From contig NZ_LZSY01000195.1 of assembly GCF_001665625.1 (NCBI RefSeq), positions 1 through 34,730 of the forward strand: 34,730 nucleotides of DNA, read 5' to 3'. The notes under the pieces were generated by a model. It saw only the letters and a program-made list of their open reading frames with translations. It had not been told where the DNA came from and ran no database searches. A program made the translations under genes and the position numbers. The DNA comes from Mycolicibacterium peregrinum. GTDB lineage: Bacteria; Actinomycetota; Actinomycetes; Mycobacteriales; Mycobacteriaceae. This document shows positions 14,434-23,650 of the stretch, piece by piece. Position 1 is the stretch's first letter. The number at the start of each line of letters is the position of its first letter.

Positions 14434-14939
14434 ATCCCCAAGCCCGAGTAGACGTGCGGCTCGTAGTAGTGAGGCCCGTTCTTTCCTGATGCTGCGTAGG
14501 CCGGTGCGTAGTCGTCGAGGGCGTACTGGATGATGGCCGGCTGAAAGGACACCGACACCGTGTAGTGGTTGGCGTCGATGAGTGGCTGCGGAATGACCGA
14601 GGTATCGATGGTCCGCTTCTTGTTGAGGTTCGCCACCACAATGGGCAGGTCGAACTCGATCGCCAGTTTGATCTCATAGGCCAGGAACGACGAGCCATTG
14701 CCGCCTTTGTACCTGGCGGTCGGGGTTCCGAGCAGAACGATCTGCTTGGCGTTCTTCATGCGTTCGCGCAGTCTGCCTCTGATGGTCTCAGGCAGACTGG
14801 TGTCGCGGGCGAGGAACAGATCGTGGGCATTGAAGAAGTTGAAGTCCATATTCTCATTGCTGCGCCACGCAGTCATGAGGCGGTAATACAGAATGTCCTC
14901 GCTGGCGAAGGCGACATAGGTTTTGTTCCGATAACTCAC
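14430..14939 (-). CDS. TIR-like (ThsB-type) signal-producing protein
   Basis: A 169-aa protein of the ThsB/DUF1863 TIR-like type. It opens with the strand KTYVAFASEDILYYRLM, continues with FNFFNAHDLFLARD and a helix, then KQIVLLGTPTARYKGG. The segment SSFLAYEIKLAIEFDLPIVVANL supplies Glu89 in the position of the catalytic Glu of NAD-cleaving TIR domains. Such proteins sense phage infection and convert NAD into an ADP-ribose-derived messenger. The start is a GTG with a GAGGGGG ribosome site. It is the first gene of a three-gene operon (TIR, TM-macro, HIT) in which every junction is an ATGA overlap. Confidence 0.86.
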   Translation of the reverse strand: MSYRNKTYVAFASEDILYYRLMTAWRSNENMDFNFFNAHDLFLARDTSLPETIRGRLRERMKNAKQIVLLGTPTARYKGGNGSSFLAYEIKLAIEFDLPIVVANLNKKRTIDTSVIPQPLIDANHYTVSVSFQPAIIQYALDDYAPAYAASGKNGPHYYEPHVYSGLGI

Positions 14940-15203
14940 GGCTGAGACCCCCTCGTACGCTGATCACGCCATCGCGCGACGGCGGATACATCATCACGCA
15001 TAACCAGCGGCATGGTGTCAGGTGGGGCACATTCGGCGCCCGAGGCGAACAAGACTGGCTATGGCAGCGCACCCTGTCAATGGCGTGCTGAAAGCCCTGC
15101 ATGGCGCAGCGGGCAACGGGCCCCACCTCAGAAACCGGGCGCCCCGAGAGAGCCTGAGATTCTGTGCGACCAAGCACCGCGTGCGGGTATTAGCGTTGTA
15201 ATC

Positions 15204-15401
15204 ATGCGCGAGACATCCTGCTCATCGGCACTGGGCCGGCAAGTCGGGCGACGGCACCGGTCCTATGGCTCTGCCACTTGCATTGGCGGCCAACCGAGGG
15301 TCTGCGCCGCTACTGGCTCGGACACTGGCCGTGTGGGAGTCATCGACCACGTCCAGCTGGCCTTGGTCGCCGACGACGAGCCCGAACAGTCGCCATCGTG
15401 A
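15204..15401 (+). CDS. Possible small gene of unknown function
   Basis: A 65-aa frame that ends with a GTGA overlap onto the next membrane-protein gene. A TAGCGT -10-like element lies 7 nt before its ATG (possible leaderless start). The final third (VGVIDHVQLALVADDE) looks coding. The first part is less convincing and no family is recognised. The bases 14940-15203 upstream show no other supported gene. Confidence 0.3.
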   Translation: MRETSCSSALGRQVGRRHRSYGSATCIGGQPRVCAATGSDTGRVGVIDHVQLALVADDEPEQSPS

Positions 15402-15721
15402 GCAACGCGGCCGACACCATCATTACGGCGATCCTGTTCGTTGCCCTGCTGCCCGCCGTCGTTGTCGCGTTCGTTGTTGGTTTACATCTGATCATGTTGG
15501 GAGACGGTGTATCACCGGATCGCCCGCGATCGGGCTGGGGCGTGATGGTCGGTGTAGTCGGTGTGCCCCTGGTGGCGACGGCGATCTACCTCGCTGCAGC
15601 GATACTCGCGTGGCTGACTCCCGGACCTACCTTCTACATCCCGATCGTCGCGCTGCTAATAGGAATGGCTGCTGTCGTCGGCACCAGCGCACTCGCGGAC
15701 TGGTGTGTGAAGCATCTGTAA
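15398..15721 (+). CDS. Small integral membrane protein, unknown function
   Basis: With the GTG at 15398 the product has 107 aa and three hydrophobic helices (about 8-32, 47-72, 78-99). The middle loop is GDGVSPDRPRSGWG. I recognise no motif. The start was placed at the GTGA overlap with the preceding small frame because the hydrophobic pattern begins immediately after it; the longer in-frame reading upstream is Arg-rich and unlikely. It lies between the Thoeris-like operon and another small membrane protein. Confidence 0.6.
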   Translation: MSNAADTIITAILFVALLPAVVVAFVVGLHLIMLGDGVSPDRPRSGWGVMVGVVGVPLVATAIYLAAAILAWLTPGPTFYIPIVALLIGMAAVVGTSALADWCVKHL

Positions 15722-15801
15722 GCGCGGCCAGCATCAGCTCATCAGCTGCCTCGAATGATCACCACCCAAGACTGAGACGGCCCCCGAGGAGGTTTCCTGC
15801 T

Positions 15802-16029
15802 ATGACGAATCCCGACTTCGAGATGCGACGCCAGAAGATTCTGAAGCGTCGACGCACCATTGGCGCCGGCATCCTAGTTATTTCACCGATCCTGCTGCTG
15901 TTCGCCCTCAAGAGTTTCGGCATGTCATGGAGCACCGCGATCTTCCTCAATGTCTTGTGCTGGACGGTAGCCCTCATTCGGTGGCGCCTACGTGAGGGCA
16001 CATTTCCCTGGCACCAATACCGCCGCTAA
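15802..16029 (+). CDS. Two-helix small membrane protein, unknown function
   Basis: A 75-aa protein with a strong GAGGAGG ribosome site (15786-15792). A basic N-terminus (MRRQKILKRRRT) precedes two hydrophobic helices (about 20-37 and 42-59), and a Trp/Arg-rich end follows. The basic residues should keep both termini in the cytosol. No family is recognised; small proteins of this form are common on actinobacterial plasmids. Confidence 0.66.
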   Translation: MTNPDFEMRRQKILKRRRTIGAGILVISPILLLFALKSFGMSWSTAIFLNVLCWTVALIRWRLREGTFPWHQYRR

Positions 16030-16181
16030 TGGCGGCATACAGGTAGCGGCTGGAGTTGCCCGGGGCGCAACGCTGTCGACGCTCCTGGTCCTGTGCAATC
16101 TCGGACCACGCTGATCGGATCGCCCGGGCGGTCCACGATCACCCCGCCACTGGTGTGGTCGACCCGGCCGAGCAGCGCCGC

Positions 16182-16568
16182 CTAATTCTGGTAGGTCAGT
16201 CCGTCGCGCCCTGTCGAGCAGAATGGGCATGGATCGTCGCTCTCAGAGCCGTACTCAACGAACTGTGCCACCGCGCCGACGACAACCCGTGCAGTGTCGG
16301 GGTCAAGAGTCGGCAGTGCGGCACGCCCCAGCGCGTGAACGGACGCCAGCAGCGGGATGTCGGTGCCAGCGCTGCCGGTAAGGTCAACGGCAGCACGGCC
16401 ATCGACAAATAGGGTGTAGGCATCGTGCTCGGGGAAACCCATATTGAGGCGCAGCACCCACCACGCTCCGTTGCGCTCCGTAGCGTACGGAAAATACAGG
16501 TATCCCGTCCGCTTCCATGACGGTCGCATGTACTGGTCGATCACGATGCCAACTCCCATCTGCCACAC
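16182..16568 (-). CDS. Hypothetical protein with C-terminal CPFC motif
   Basis: A 128-aa soluble protein from the GTG at 16568 (ATG at 16559 is the alternative). The middle part looks like an alternating beta-sheet domain (YLYFPYATERNGAWWVLRL). The C-terminus carries DPCPFCSTGRDG, a Cys pair that could bind zinc. No family is recognised. It lies downstream of the relaxase and a HTH-like gene on the same strand but is separated by about 130 nt from the latter. Confidence 0.58.
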   Translation of the reverse strand: MWQMGVGIVIDQYMRPSWKRTGYLYFPYATERNGAWWVLRLNMGFPEHDAYTLFVDGRAAVDLTGSAGTDIPLLASVHALGRAALPTLDPDTARVVVGAVAQFVEYGSESDDPCPFCSTGRDGLTYQN

Positions 16569-16699
16569 TGCGGCCCGGCAAGCGCACGAAGCCGCGCAGT
16601 ATCAGGCAGCCTCTCGGCCTTCAGTGAGAACGTCGCGAGGCGAGTTTCTTCCTTCAACATGAGCGTGCGCCTCACCGTAAGCCAGGGCCTTGAGTGCTT

Positions 16700-17365
16700 C
16701 TAGGGTTTGAGCCAGTGCGGATGTACCGGGGTCTCCCAAACCTCGTCGTGGCCCACCGACCACCCAGTTGATGGGTCTTCGGTTGTTATGTCGACTCCGT
16801 CGCTTAGGTGCGCGACTTTGGTGACCCGGACCCATTGGTGGTGGGGATCAACCTCTTCGAGGCTGGGCGGTAGGCGGTCCCCTGTTTCGAGCTGGTCGCA
16901 GCGCACCACGGGCCAGATCCGGCCGCGATCGTCCCTGACGACAGCGGCGCTCTCAGCACCCCAACGTTGGTATGCGGATTGGCGTCGCATGCCTGTCGCG
17001 TTACCGATGTCAGCCCAGCTGGCGCCAAGCAGCCGTGCAACAGCGACGTTCCGGTCACGTGCGCGTTCGGCTTGTTCGATGAGCGTTGTTTGCCTTCGCA
17101 GTTGTGCTAACGCCGCAGACGGCCAGAGGTGTTCGTTCCACGTCGTGCGCAATTCATCGGTGTCGACGACTCCGGCGTCGGTGCGCCGCTCGATTCCTGG
17201 GTGTGACCATGTGCATGTGCATGCAACGCGCAGCCCTATTGCGCCGGCGTGATCTGCCGGATTCGCCGGCGCTTGGTCAAGGCGCTGCTCGTGGCCATCG
17301 GGGTGAACGGCGATCAGGGTCGCCGTGTGTGTGGTGCCATCGTCGGCGGTATAGCTCCACGTCAT
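16700..17365 (-). CDS. Hypothetical protein with helix-turn-helix-like segment
   Basis: A 221-aa protein. The N-terminal 70 residues are beta-rich with a CTCTW motif. A helix TTLIEQAERARDRNVAVARL then leads into LGASWADIGNATGMRRQSAYQRW, which reads as a helix-turn-helix. The C-terminal 85 residues form a third part without known motifs. This HTH type is frequent in small mycobacterial plasmid and phage proteins. It sits just after the relaxase gene on the same strand, about 95 nt away, so a role in regulation of transfer is possible but unproven. Confidence 0.62.
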   Translation of the reverse strand: MTWSYTADDGTTHTATLIAVHPDGHEQRLDQAPANPADHAGAIGLRVACTCTWSHPGIERRTDAGVVDTDELRTTWNEHLWPSAALAQLRRQTTLIEQAERARDRNVAVARLLGASWADIGNATGMRRQSAYQRWGAESAAVVRDDRGRIWPVVRCDQLETGDRLPPSLEEVDPHHQWVRVTKVAHLSDGVDITTEDPSTGWSVGHDEVWETPVHPHWLKP

Positions 17366-17460
17366 TTGTCTGCTCGATTCGTTTGCCAGTTCATGTTGAG
17401 GCCATGCTACCGAGAGTCGTCAGGAACGCCTGCTCCATGCGGTCGCGTGTCAGGAAATCC

Positions 17461-20400
17461 TTACAGGGACATGTCGCGGTCGTCGCGCCGCTCGTGTTCA
17501 CGGGTGTCTGCGGTGCGCCAAACCATGTTGTGGACTCGGTGGCTGATGCGGTGTGCTTCGCGCAGCCGTTGCCGCTCGTCGATCGCGTCGCAGACCTCTG
17601 GTGGCAGGACGTCGGTGTTGTAGTGGGCGGCTTGGGCGAGTACCGGTTGGAGGTCGAGTTGTTGGGGCCGTTGGGGTGGCACGTTGGCCTCGACGCTGAG
17701 CGTGGCCGACCAGGGCAGGTCTTCGTGAAGCAGTTTGAGCAGTGCCGAGGAAGGCGATGGCGGCCAGCGTGTTTCGCCGGAATCGAGCAGCAGCACGGTG
17801 GCGCCGTGGCGTGCCGCGTGTTCGGTGATGTCGGCAATCGTCGAAGGCTCAACGTCGGCAGCGTGGTCAATGACGACGAGGGAGTTGGCGGGCAACTCCC
17901 AGGTGCCCTGGGTCAGGTTGTGCTGGGTTTGCTCGACGGTGGCGATCGTATCGGCGACCTCTGCGGTCTCGATGTCGCTAGCGGCGCTGTCAGTGGGCTG
18001 GCACCACAGCACTTTGCGGTCGCATGCTGCTGCGGCGGCGTGCAGGACACTCATCGCCGCCAGCGCCTCGCTGCGGTCGCCACCGTGCACCGGGGTGAGG
18101 GTGAAGCCGTTGGCTCCCAAGCTGGTGATGCCTCGGGCCGCCAGCGGGGGGAGGTGTTCGGTTGCCGTCGGTGAGAGCGTGAGCGAGCGCTGCGGGTCGT
18201 AGTCGCCGGCCGCCCTGAGCACCGACAGTTCGGTGCGCAAGGCATCGATGCGCTCGACAATGCGCTCGGCGCTGCGGCTGTGCGCTTCGGCGAACGCTGC
18301 GGCAGCGCTGGATTCAGCTCGGTCGAGTCCGGTGCTGATGCGGCGGCGGTGGGCGCGGGCGGCCTGCAAGGCCGCTCTGTCGGCGTCTTCGGCCTCGCGA
18401 CGGGCGCGGTCGACATCGTCTCGGGTCACGATTTTGTCGGCGCCTCCGGCGGCATGCGCCCGTGCCTCGATTGCGGCGGCCAGCTCTGATTGGAAGCGCT
18501 GGGCAGGGCTGGTGGCGGGCAGCGCCATGGTCGCCAGGCGAAGTCCTGCTTGGGCCGATGCCAAATCGAGCGGATCTGCACCGGGATCGGCCTGCAGTTG
18601 CGCGATCTGGTCGCGGGCCCACGAAACACGTTGCAATGCTTCTTCGTAGGTGGCTTCGGCGTCTTGCCAGCGTCCAACAACTTCGAGGACAGCCAGTTGA
18701 TACGGACGGTCAGCGTCGGCGCGGGCCGCAAGGCTGGTGAGCTTTTCCGCTGCGGCGAGCACAGCGGGGCCCTGGCCGGCGTCGATACGTGCTTTGAGCT
18801 GATGAACGTGGTCGTCGGCGGCGCGCCATGCGGTGCGCAGTTCGGCGACGTTGGCCAAGGCCGGAGTAAGTGGCTGCAGCACAGGCCGTTCGGTGGCGAG
18901 GTCATCGAAGCTGAGACCTTCGAATGCCGAATCGGACCAGTGGAGCTCGTCAAGGGGATCCGGTGGGAGTAGTTCGTCCAGATCGGCGGGGTTGAGCTCG
19001 ATGTATCCGAGGCGCTCGAGCAGATCATCGTCATCGAGTACATGCTCGTCGCCGAAGCTGGGCGGTTGCGGTTGGTGCGGGTCGGGGTGGTGGTGGAGCA
19101 GTTCCTCCAGTTCGGCTGGGGTTGGCGGCTGCTCGGCTGGTGCGGGAAGGTGATCGAAGGGATGGGTGGGGGTGAACAGGTCGATGGAGTAGGTCAGCAG
19201 GCGCGCGTATTCGTCGGCGCGTAGTGGTGGCTGGTGGTCGGTGTCGAGAAGGTGTTCGCGGGCGACGTGAAGCAGATCAGACGGTGTCCAGCGTGCCGGG
19301 TCGGCTGCGTTGATCGCGGCGACCAGGCCCGGGAAGGCGGGATCGCCGGAAATCGCTTCGGCGAGTGTGGAACCGAAGATGGTGTGCAGGTCGGGCAGCC
19401 AGGCTGGGCGTAGGCCCGCGTGGGGAAGTTCGAGGGCGGCAGGAGTGAGTGTGCCCGACAGTCGCCACCACAGTGCTGCGCCTGGCATTTCGTCGGGCAG
19501 CGGACCTTGGGCTGCGGCGTCGGTGAGCAGTTGGCGCAGATTCACGCCGGTGCGTTCGATGGTGCTCAGGTGAGCAGACAGCTGCGGCCAGTACGGGTCT
19601 CGCCGCACGCGAGGGTCGATCTCGTCGACCAGGGTGTTCCAGCGGCCGGTGGGCTGTCCGGACAGTCCCAAGGCTTCGTTTGCACTGGTTTCGAGGCGGC
19701 GCTGGATGTGGCGCGTGCGGACCTGGTATTGCGGTGGGCCGGCGACGCGAGTGTCTGCCTCGTCGACATTGTTGGCCGCTCGGAAGACTGCCAGTTCGGC
19801 AACCAATCCGGGTTTTTGCGCGATAAGGGGGCGCGCCCACGCGGGGGCGGTAGTTGCGTCCCAAGTTTTCGCGGTGGTTCGGATGGATTCGGCCAGGGTG
19901 GAGACCAATTGAGCACGGGCCGAGAGGCATTCGCCCCATTCAGGGTGATCTTGGAGTTCTTGAGGTATTGAGGGCAGCCATCGCAGAGGCCCGACACCCG
20001 TGGAGTGCTGGCCGCTGCGGTCTAGGCGCCAATCCAACACCGCAGCAATATCGGCTGCGCTGTCGAGTTCGCGTTCATTAATGGCGGTGGTGAGACGCTC
20101 GTGCGGATCATCGCCCATTAATTGCAGCAGTGCCAGGTGTTTACGCAAGACCGGCCAGGCAGGATATTCGGTGAGCCCGGCGTAGATCTGTGCGGCCTGG
20201 CTCTCGATGGCCAGAACGGCGGCAGTGCCGATGAGGTGTTCGGCACCGGTGCCCAACGCGTCGGCGTAGCGGCCAGCGGCTGCTCCCAGGCGGTGGAACG
20301 GGTCGAGGGCTTCGCGGGCTTCGGTGGTGGCCGAACGTTGAGCACCGTCGCGGGCGAGCACACCTGTGAGGACATCGAGGGCGGTGTCGGGATGCAGGGC

Positions 20401-23400
20401 TTTGGTGGTCAGGACGCGGTGGGGGTCATCTTCTGCGGTGGACAGGTAGATATGGGTTTCGTCTTTGGCGCGGCTAGCGGCGACGTAGAGCTGCTGGCGG
20501 GTCAGCGTCTCCGAGCCGACGATGTGGCAGGTGCCGGTGACCTTGCTGGTGCCTGCGGTCGCCCCTTGGGTGGTGTCGATGGTGGCGGCGTAGCCCAGGG
20601 TGACGTGCTGGCGGACGTACCATCCGGGCAGCGTGACGGTCTGATTGGTGTGCAGTTGGGAAACGGTCAGGCTGCCGCGTGTGCCGATTTTGGTGACCGT
20701 CCAGCGGTAGCCGTTGCGCACGAAATCGCGGCCGCCACCGAGCCGCAGTCGGCGGTTGTTTTCGCGTGTTGCGACGACGTCGCCGACGGAAGCATGCAGT
20801 CCGTCCGACAGTTCGACGACTTCGCCTTGGTCCTCGGATAAGCCGTCTCCGGTGGCGTTGAGGCGGTCCAGCCGTTCCAGGCGGGCCCGCTCGTTGAGCT
20901 CTGCGACGGTCTCGTTGGTGGGTGCCAGAAGCAGCGAATCCCATCCTTTGGCGAGGTCTGCACGCCAGCGCTCGAAGGCGGTGTCTGCGGCGGTTTTTTC
21001 GGAGGCGACGTGGATTCGGTTGTTGTCGGCGTAGTAGGACAGCGCGGTGGGGTCGCCGTCGCGCAGGGCGAGGGTGACTGCGGCTTCGGCGCGCGAGCGG
21101 AACCGCATCACCTCGGTCAGGGTCACCGATCCGGCCGTGAGGGCGACATCTCGCAATATGCCACCGGCCGAGATGGAGGCGAGCTGTTTGTCATCTCCGA
21201 TCGTTCGTATGCTCGCGCCGCGCTCCTCGGCGATGCGCTTGACGGTATCGAGCGCGAGAGTCCCTGTCTTGCCGGCTTCGTCGATGATCAGCAGAGTGTC
21301 AGGGCCGATGGTGTCAAACCACGTACGTGCAGGGTCATCAGCTGCAGCGTCGATGTTGCTGTCGAGCCAGACAAGTTTGTCGACGGTATCGGCGGGGATC
21401 TCGATGCCTTGTTCGTGCATGTCGTTGCGCAAGATCTGAGCGGCGCTGGCGCTTGGGGAAAGGCCGATCACGTTGCCGCCTTCCTCCATCCACGCGCGAG
21501 CCAATGTCGCCATCGCGGTGGTCTTCCCGGTGCCGCCCGGCGCCAGAGCTAGCGCCAAACGCGCCCCGGAAGTGGCCATGTGGCGGACCATTGCTTCTTG
21601 GCCGTCGTTGAGAGTTTGGCCTCGCGCTTTTTGTTCCAGTAGCGCCAGTTCGACGGCCTCGTTGCTCACTCGACGCCCGTCAAGACGCTGGGCGAAGGCA
21701 ATGATTCGCCGTTCTGCAGCCTTGATTTCCGGGCTGGTGAACAGTGCTGTTCCGTGCGTGCTGTAAACGCTGGCGCCGTCTGCTCGGCGTAGCGCTTCGG
21801 GTTCGCCGAGGTCGGCATCGATGTCGCGGGCGTGGGCCACACTGTGTGGCTCACTGAGCGCCGCGGCGGCTATCGCGTCGGCCACCGTGTGGTCGGCGAC
21901 GATCGAGTCATGCTTGCGCACCAGACGCAGCGCCTCGGCGTAGACGTGAGTGCGCTGCCAGGTCGAGCGCGCGCCGGAAACGACCTCGATCACCGCGGCG
22001 GCTTGGTCGTTGATCCACTCGGCGGTGACCTCGGGTCCGGCTTGTTGGCGGCCGGACAAGACGTTGGCCAACATGGCTGTCAGTTCGTCTTGGCCGCCGA
22101 GATGTTCAACGACTTGGGTGTGCCACTGCTGCCGCTGCTCAGCGTGCGAACGCGGTTCGTGCTTGGCTTGGCGTGTTTCGAGGGTCGCCCGCTGTGACAA
22201 CGCAATCGCTTCCGGCGTCGTGGGTTCGCGACCATGGTCGCGTTGAAACTGCTTGGCGAGTTCGTAGTATCGGTGTTGGATCGCAGCACGCCGCGACGAC
22301 ATGAGGTCAATGAGGCTGTCTGGAATGCCGACAATTTCGCGCACCGGACGCTTACCGCGGACCTCGCTTTTGCGTTCGGCATAACCGATGGGAAGCCCTT
22401 CGATCATGTAGCCCTGAAAGCGGGTGTTGTACACCTCAGAGGCAGCCACCATCGACTTGAATATTGGCCGGCCATCGAGTGCGAGCCAGCGGGGGATCCC
22501 GTCAGCGCCTGTAGCGCGAACCTTCCCCGAAACCGCCACGTGGGTGTGCAGATTGGGGTCACCGGCGCGACTGTCTCGATGCGTAAATGCCGCTGCGATA
22601 AAGCCTTCAGTGTCGATCTGCGCGACGCCGCCGGTGCCGATTCGAGTGAAGGCTGCGTTGTCCTGCATGAAAGCCAGTGCGTCGTTGACGGCACGGTGGT
22701 GGCATTCCTCGATGATCTTGGCGATCGGTCTTGGTGCCACTGCCCACAGCACGCTCGCGCTCTTGTGGGGAGTGAACGTGAAGTCGTATCCCGCTACGGA
22801 GGTGGTCTTTTCGCGGGTCTCGCGGGCGATGAATCCTGCCAGTTCGCGGCTGCCTGCTGGTGGGCGCCCGTAGGTCTCGGTGAACATTTCCGTGGCGATC
22901 GTGGTACGCATTTTCGCCCTGATCTCTTCGGCGATCGGCGCGTTCCAGTGCTCGGCTTGGCTGAGGTTGTGATCGCGGTAGGCGATGGCCAGGCGCTTCT
23001 GGAGTGGGGACTGCCCGTCGTTGATGTGAAAGGGGCGGCCCAGTTTGACCGCTTCGAGTGCAGCATGTTTCGGAGTTCCTTGGGCGATCAGCTCTTTGAC
23101 AAGGGCCGCGGCGTTGGGGTGCAGTCCGAGGCCGAATATCGCCTTCATCTGATCCTCTGTGACTTCCGAGCCGCGCTCGACAGTCCAAAGGTCCTCGCCG
23201 GAGACAACCATCGGGTTGCGCCCTTCAGGGGCAGTCAGCGACTCCATGCCCCGGCCGATCCATCGGCCCGGCGACTCTCCCTTTTCGGAGTAGTAAGAAC
23301 TCAGTGAAGTCCGGCCCTTGTCGGTGCCGTCGGCAGCGGCCACCTGCCGGATGAGGTAGAGGTACCCGTCCCCGGCGGTGAGCTTGTGCCCGCTCATCAT
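17461..23400 (-). CDS. traA: MobF conjugative relaxase-helicase (TraA/TrwC type)
   Basis: A 1,979-aa protein that nicks the plasmid at oriT, stays bound to the 5' end and unwinds the strand for transfer. The N-terminal relaxase domain has candidate catalytic Tyr13/Tyr15 and Tyr36/Tyr37. Its metal-binding His triad is His274, His285 and His287 (THRDSRAGDPNLHTH). A SF1 helicase domain follows: Walker A GGTGKTT (622-628), Walker B LLIIDEAG (Asp707, Glu708), and a late motif RQQLYVAASRAKDETHIYL. The C-terminal 900 residues are mainly acidic and helical, with a second DE-box-free domain, and are typical for actinobacterial TraA. The start is ATG-ATG at 23400/23397. No type IV secretion gene is in view, so the window alone supports mobilisation, not self-transfer. 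Confidence 0.95.
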   Translation of the reverse strand: MMSGHKLTAGDGYLYLIRQVAAADGTDKGRTSLSSYYSEKGESPGRWIGRGMESLTAPEGRNPMVVSGEDLWTVERGSEVTEDQMKAIFGLGLHPNAAALVKELIAQGTPKHAALEAVKLGRPFHINDGQSPLQKRLAIAYRDHNLSQAEHWNAPIAEEIRAKMRTTIATEMFTETYGRPPAGSRELAGFIARETREKTTSVAGYDFTFTPHKSASVLWAVAPRPIAKIIEECHHRAVNDALAFMQDNAAFTRIGTGGVAQIDTEGFIAAAFTHRDSRAGDPNLHTHVAVSGKVRATGADGIPRWLALDGRPIFKSMVAASEVYNTRFQGYMIEGLPIGYAERKSEVRGKRPVREIVGIPDSLIDLMSSRRAAIQHRYYELAKQFQRDHGREPTTPEAIALSQRATLETRQAKHEPRSHAEQRQQWHTQVVEHLGGQDELTAMLANVLSGRQQAGPEVTAEWINDQAAAVIEVVSGARSTWQRTHVYAEALRLVRKHDSIVADHTVADAIAAAALSEPHSVAHARDIDADLGEPEALRRADGASVYSTHGTALFTSPEIKAAERRIIAFAQRLDGRRVSNEAVELALLEQKARGQTLNDGQEAMVRHMATSGARLALALAPGGTGKTTAMATLARAWMEEGGNVIGLSPSASAAQILRNDMHEQGIEIPADTVDKLVWLDSNIDAAADDPARTWFDTIGPDTLLIIDEAGKTGTLALDTVKRIAEERGASIRTIGDDKQLASISAGGILRDVALTAGSVTLTEVMRFRSRAEAAVTLALRDGDPTALSYYADNNRIHVASEKTAADTAFERWRADLAKGWDSLLLAPTNETVAELNERARLERLDRLNATGDGLSEDQGEVVELSDGLHASVGDVVATRENNRRLRLGGGRDFVRNGYRWTVTKIGTRGSLTVSQLHTNQTVTLPGWYVRQHVTLGYAATIDTTQGATAGTSKVTGTCHIVGSETLTRQQLYVAASRAKDETHIYLSTAEDDPHRVLTTKALHPDTALDVLTGVLARDGAQRSATTEAREALDPFHRLGAAAGRYADALGTGAEHLIGTAAVLAIESQAAQIYAGLTEYPAWPVLRKHLALLQLMGDDPHERLTTAINERELDSAADIAAVLDWRLDRSGQHSTGVGPLRWLPSIPQELQDHPEWGECLSARAQLVSTLAESIRTTAKTWDATTAPAWARPLIAQKPGLVAELAVFRAANNVDEADTRVAGPPQYQVRTRHIQRRLETSANEALGLSGQPTGRWNTLVDEIDPRVRRDPYWPQLSAHLSTIERTGVNLRQLLTDAAAQGPLPDEMPGAALWWRLSGTLTPAALELPHAGLRPAWLPDLHTIFGSTLAEAISGDPAFPGLVAAINAADPARWTPSDLLHVAREHLLDTDHQPPLRADEYARLLTYSIDLFTPTHPFDHLPAPAEQPPTPAELEELLHHHPDPHQPQPPSFGDEHVLDDDDLLERLGYIELNPADLDELLPPDPLDELHWSDSAFEGLSFDDLATERPVLQPLTPALANVAELRTAWRAADDHVHQLKARIDAGQGPAVLAAAEKLTSLAARADADRPYQLAVLEVVGRWQDAEATYEEALQRVSWARDQIAQLQADPGADPLDLASAQAGLRLATMALPATSPAQRFQSELAAAIEARAHAAGGADKIVTRDDVDRARREAEDADRAALQAARAHRRRISTGLDRAESSAAAAFAEAHSRSAERIVERIDALRTELSVLRAAGDYDPQRSLTLSPTATEHLPPLAARGITSLGANGFTLTPVHGGDRSEALAAMSVLHAAAAACDRKVLWCQPTDSAASDIETAEVADTIATVEQTQHNLTQGTWELPANSLVVIDHAADVEPSTIADITEHAARHGATVLLLDSGETRWPPSPSSALLKLLHEDLPWSATLSVEANVPPQRPQQLDLQPVLAQAAHYNTDVLPPEVCDAIDERQRLREAHRISHRVHNMVWRTADTREHERRDDRDMSL

Positions 23401-23650
23401 GGCCGCTTCACAAACTCAACGCTATGGCCGCGCCCTGCATCCGTTGTGTTCGCTTTGACCGCAGGTCAGCAGTGCGTTGTTATCGAAACGTGACCTAAGT
23501 GCAAGAGGTGTGTGGGACTTGAGCAGGCTGAAATGGCAGGGCATGGGCAGTGGGATTGAGGAAAGAGCAGGCAGAACAGACAGGGGTAGCGGGTGGATGG
23601 AGCAGGCAAGTGAAGACAGAAAAGTCATTGGGCAGCTTTACGATCCGAAT
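23401..23650. other. Candidate origin of transfer (oriT) spacer
   Basis: This 250-bp spacer separates the relaxase gene from a divergently transcribed DNA-binding-type gene, the usual place for oriT in MobF plasmids. It holds a small dyad TGACC-GCA-GGTCA (23456-23468) and a strongly G/A-rich plus-strand stretch at about 23508-23635 with recurring GCAGG/GGGCA words. The nic site cannot be named from sequence alone. Confidence 0.45.

Noticed and set aside
15012..15203. Upstream extension of the small frame ending at 15401
   Set aside because: Low-quality amino-acid text; the later ATG with a -10-like element is more plausible.
16056..16412. Plus-strand frame opposite the CPFC protein
   Set aside because: Antisense, Arg/Cys-biased and without ribosome site.
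17086..18174. Plus-strand frame opposite the relaxase 3' end
   Set aside because: Antisense to the relaxase, no domain, compositionally biased.
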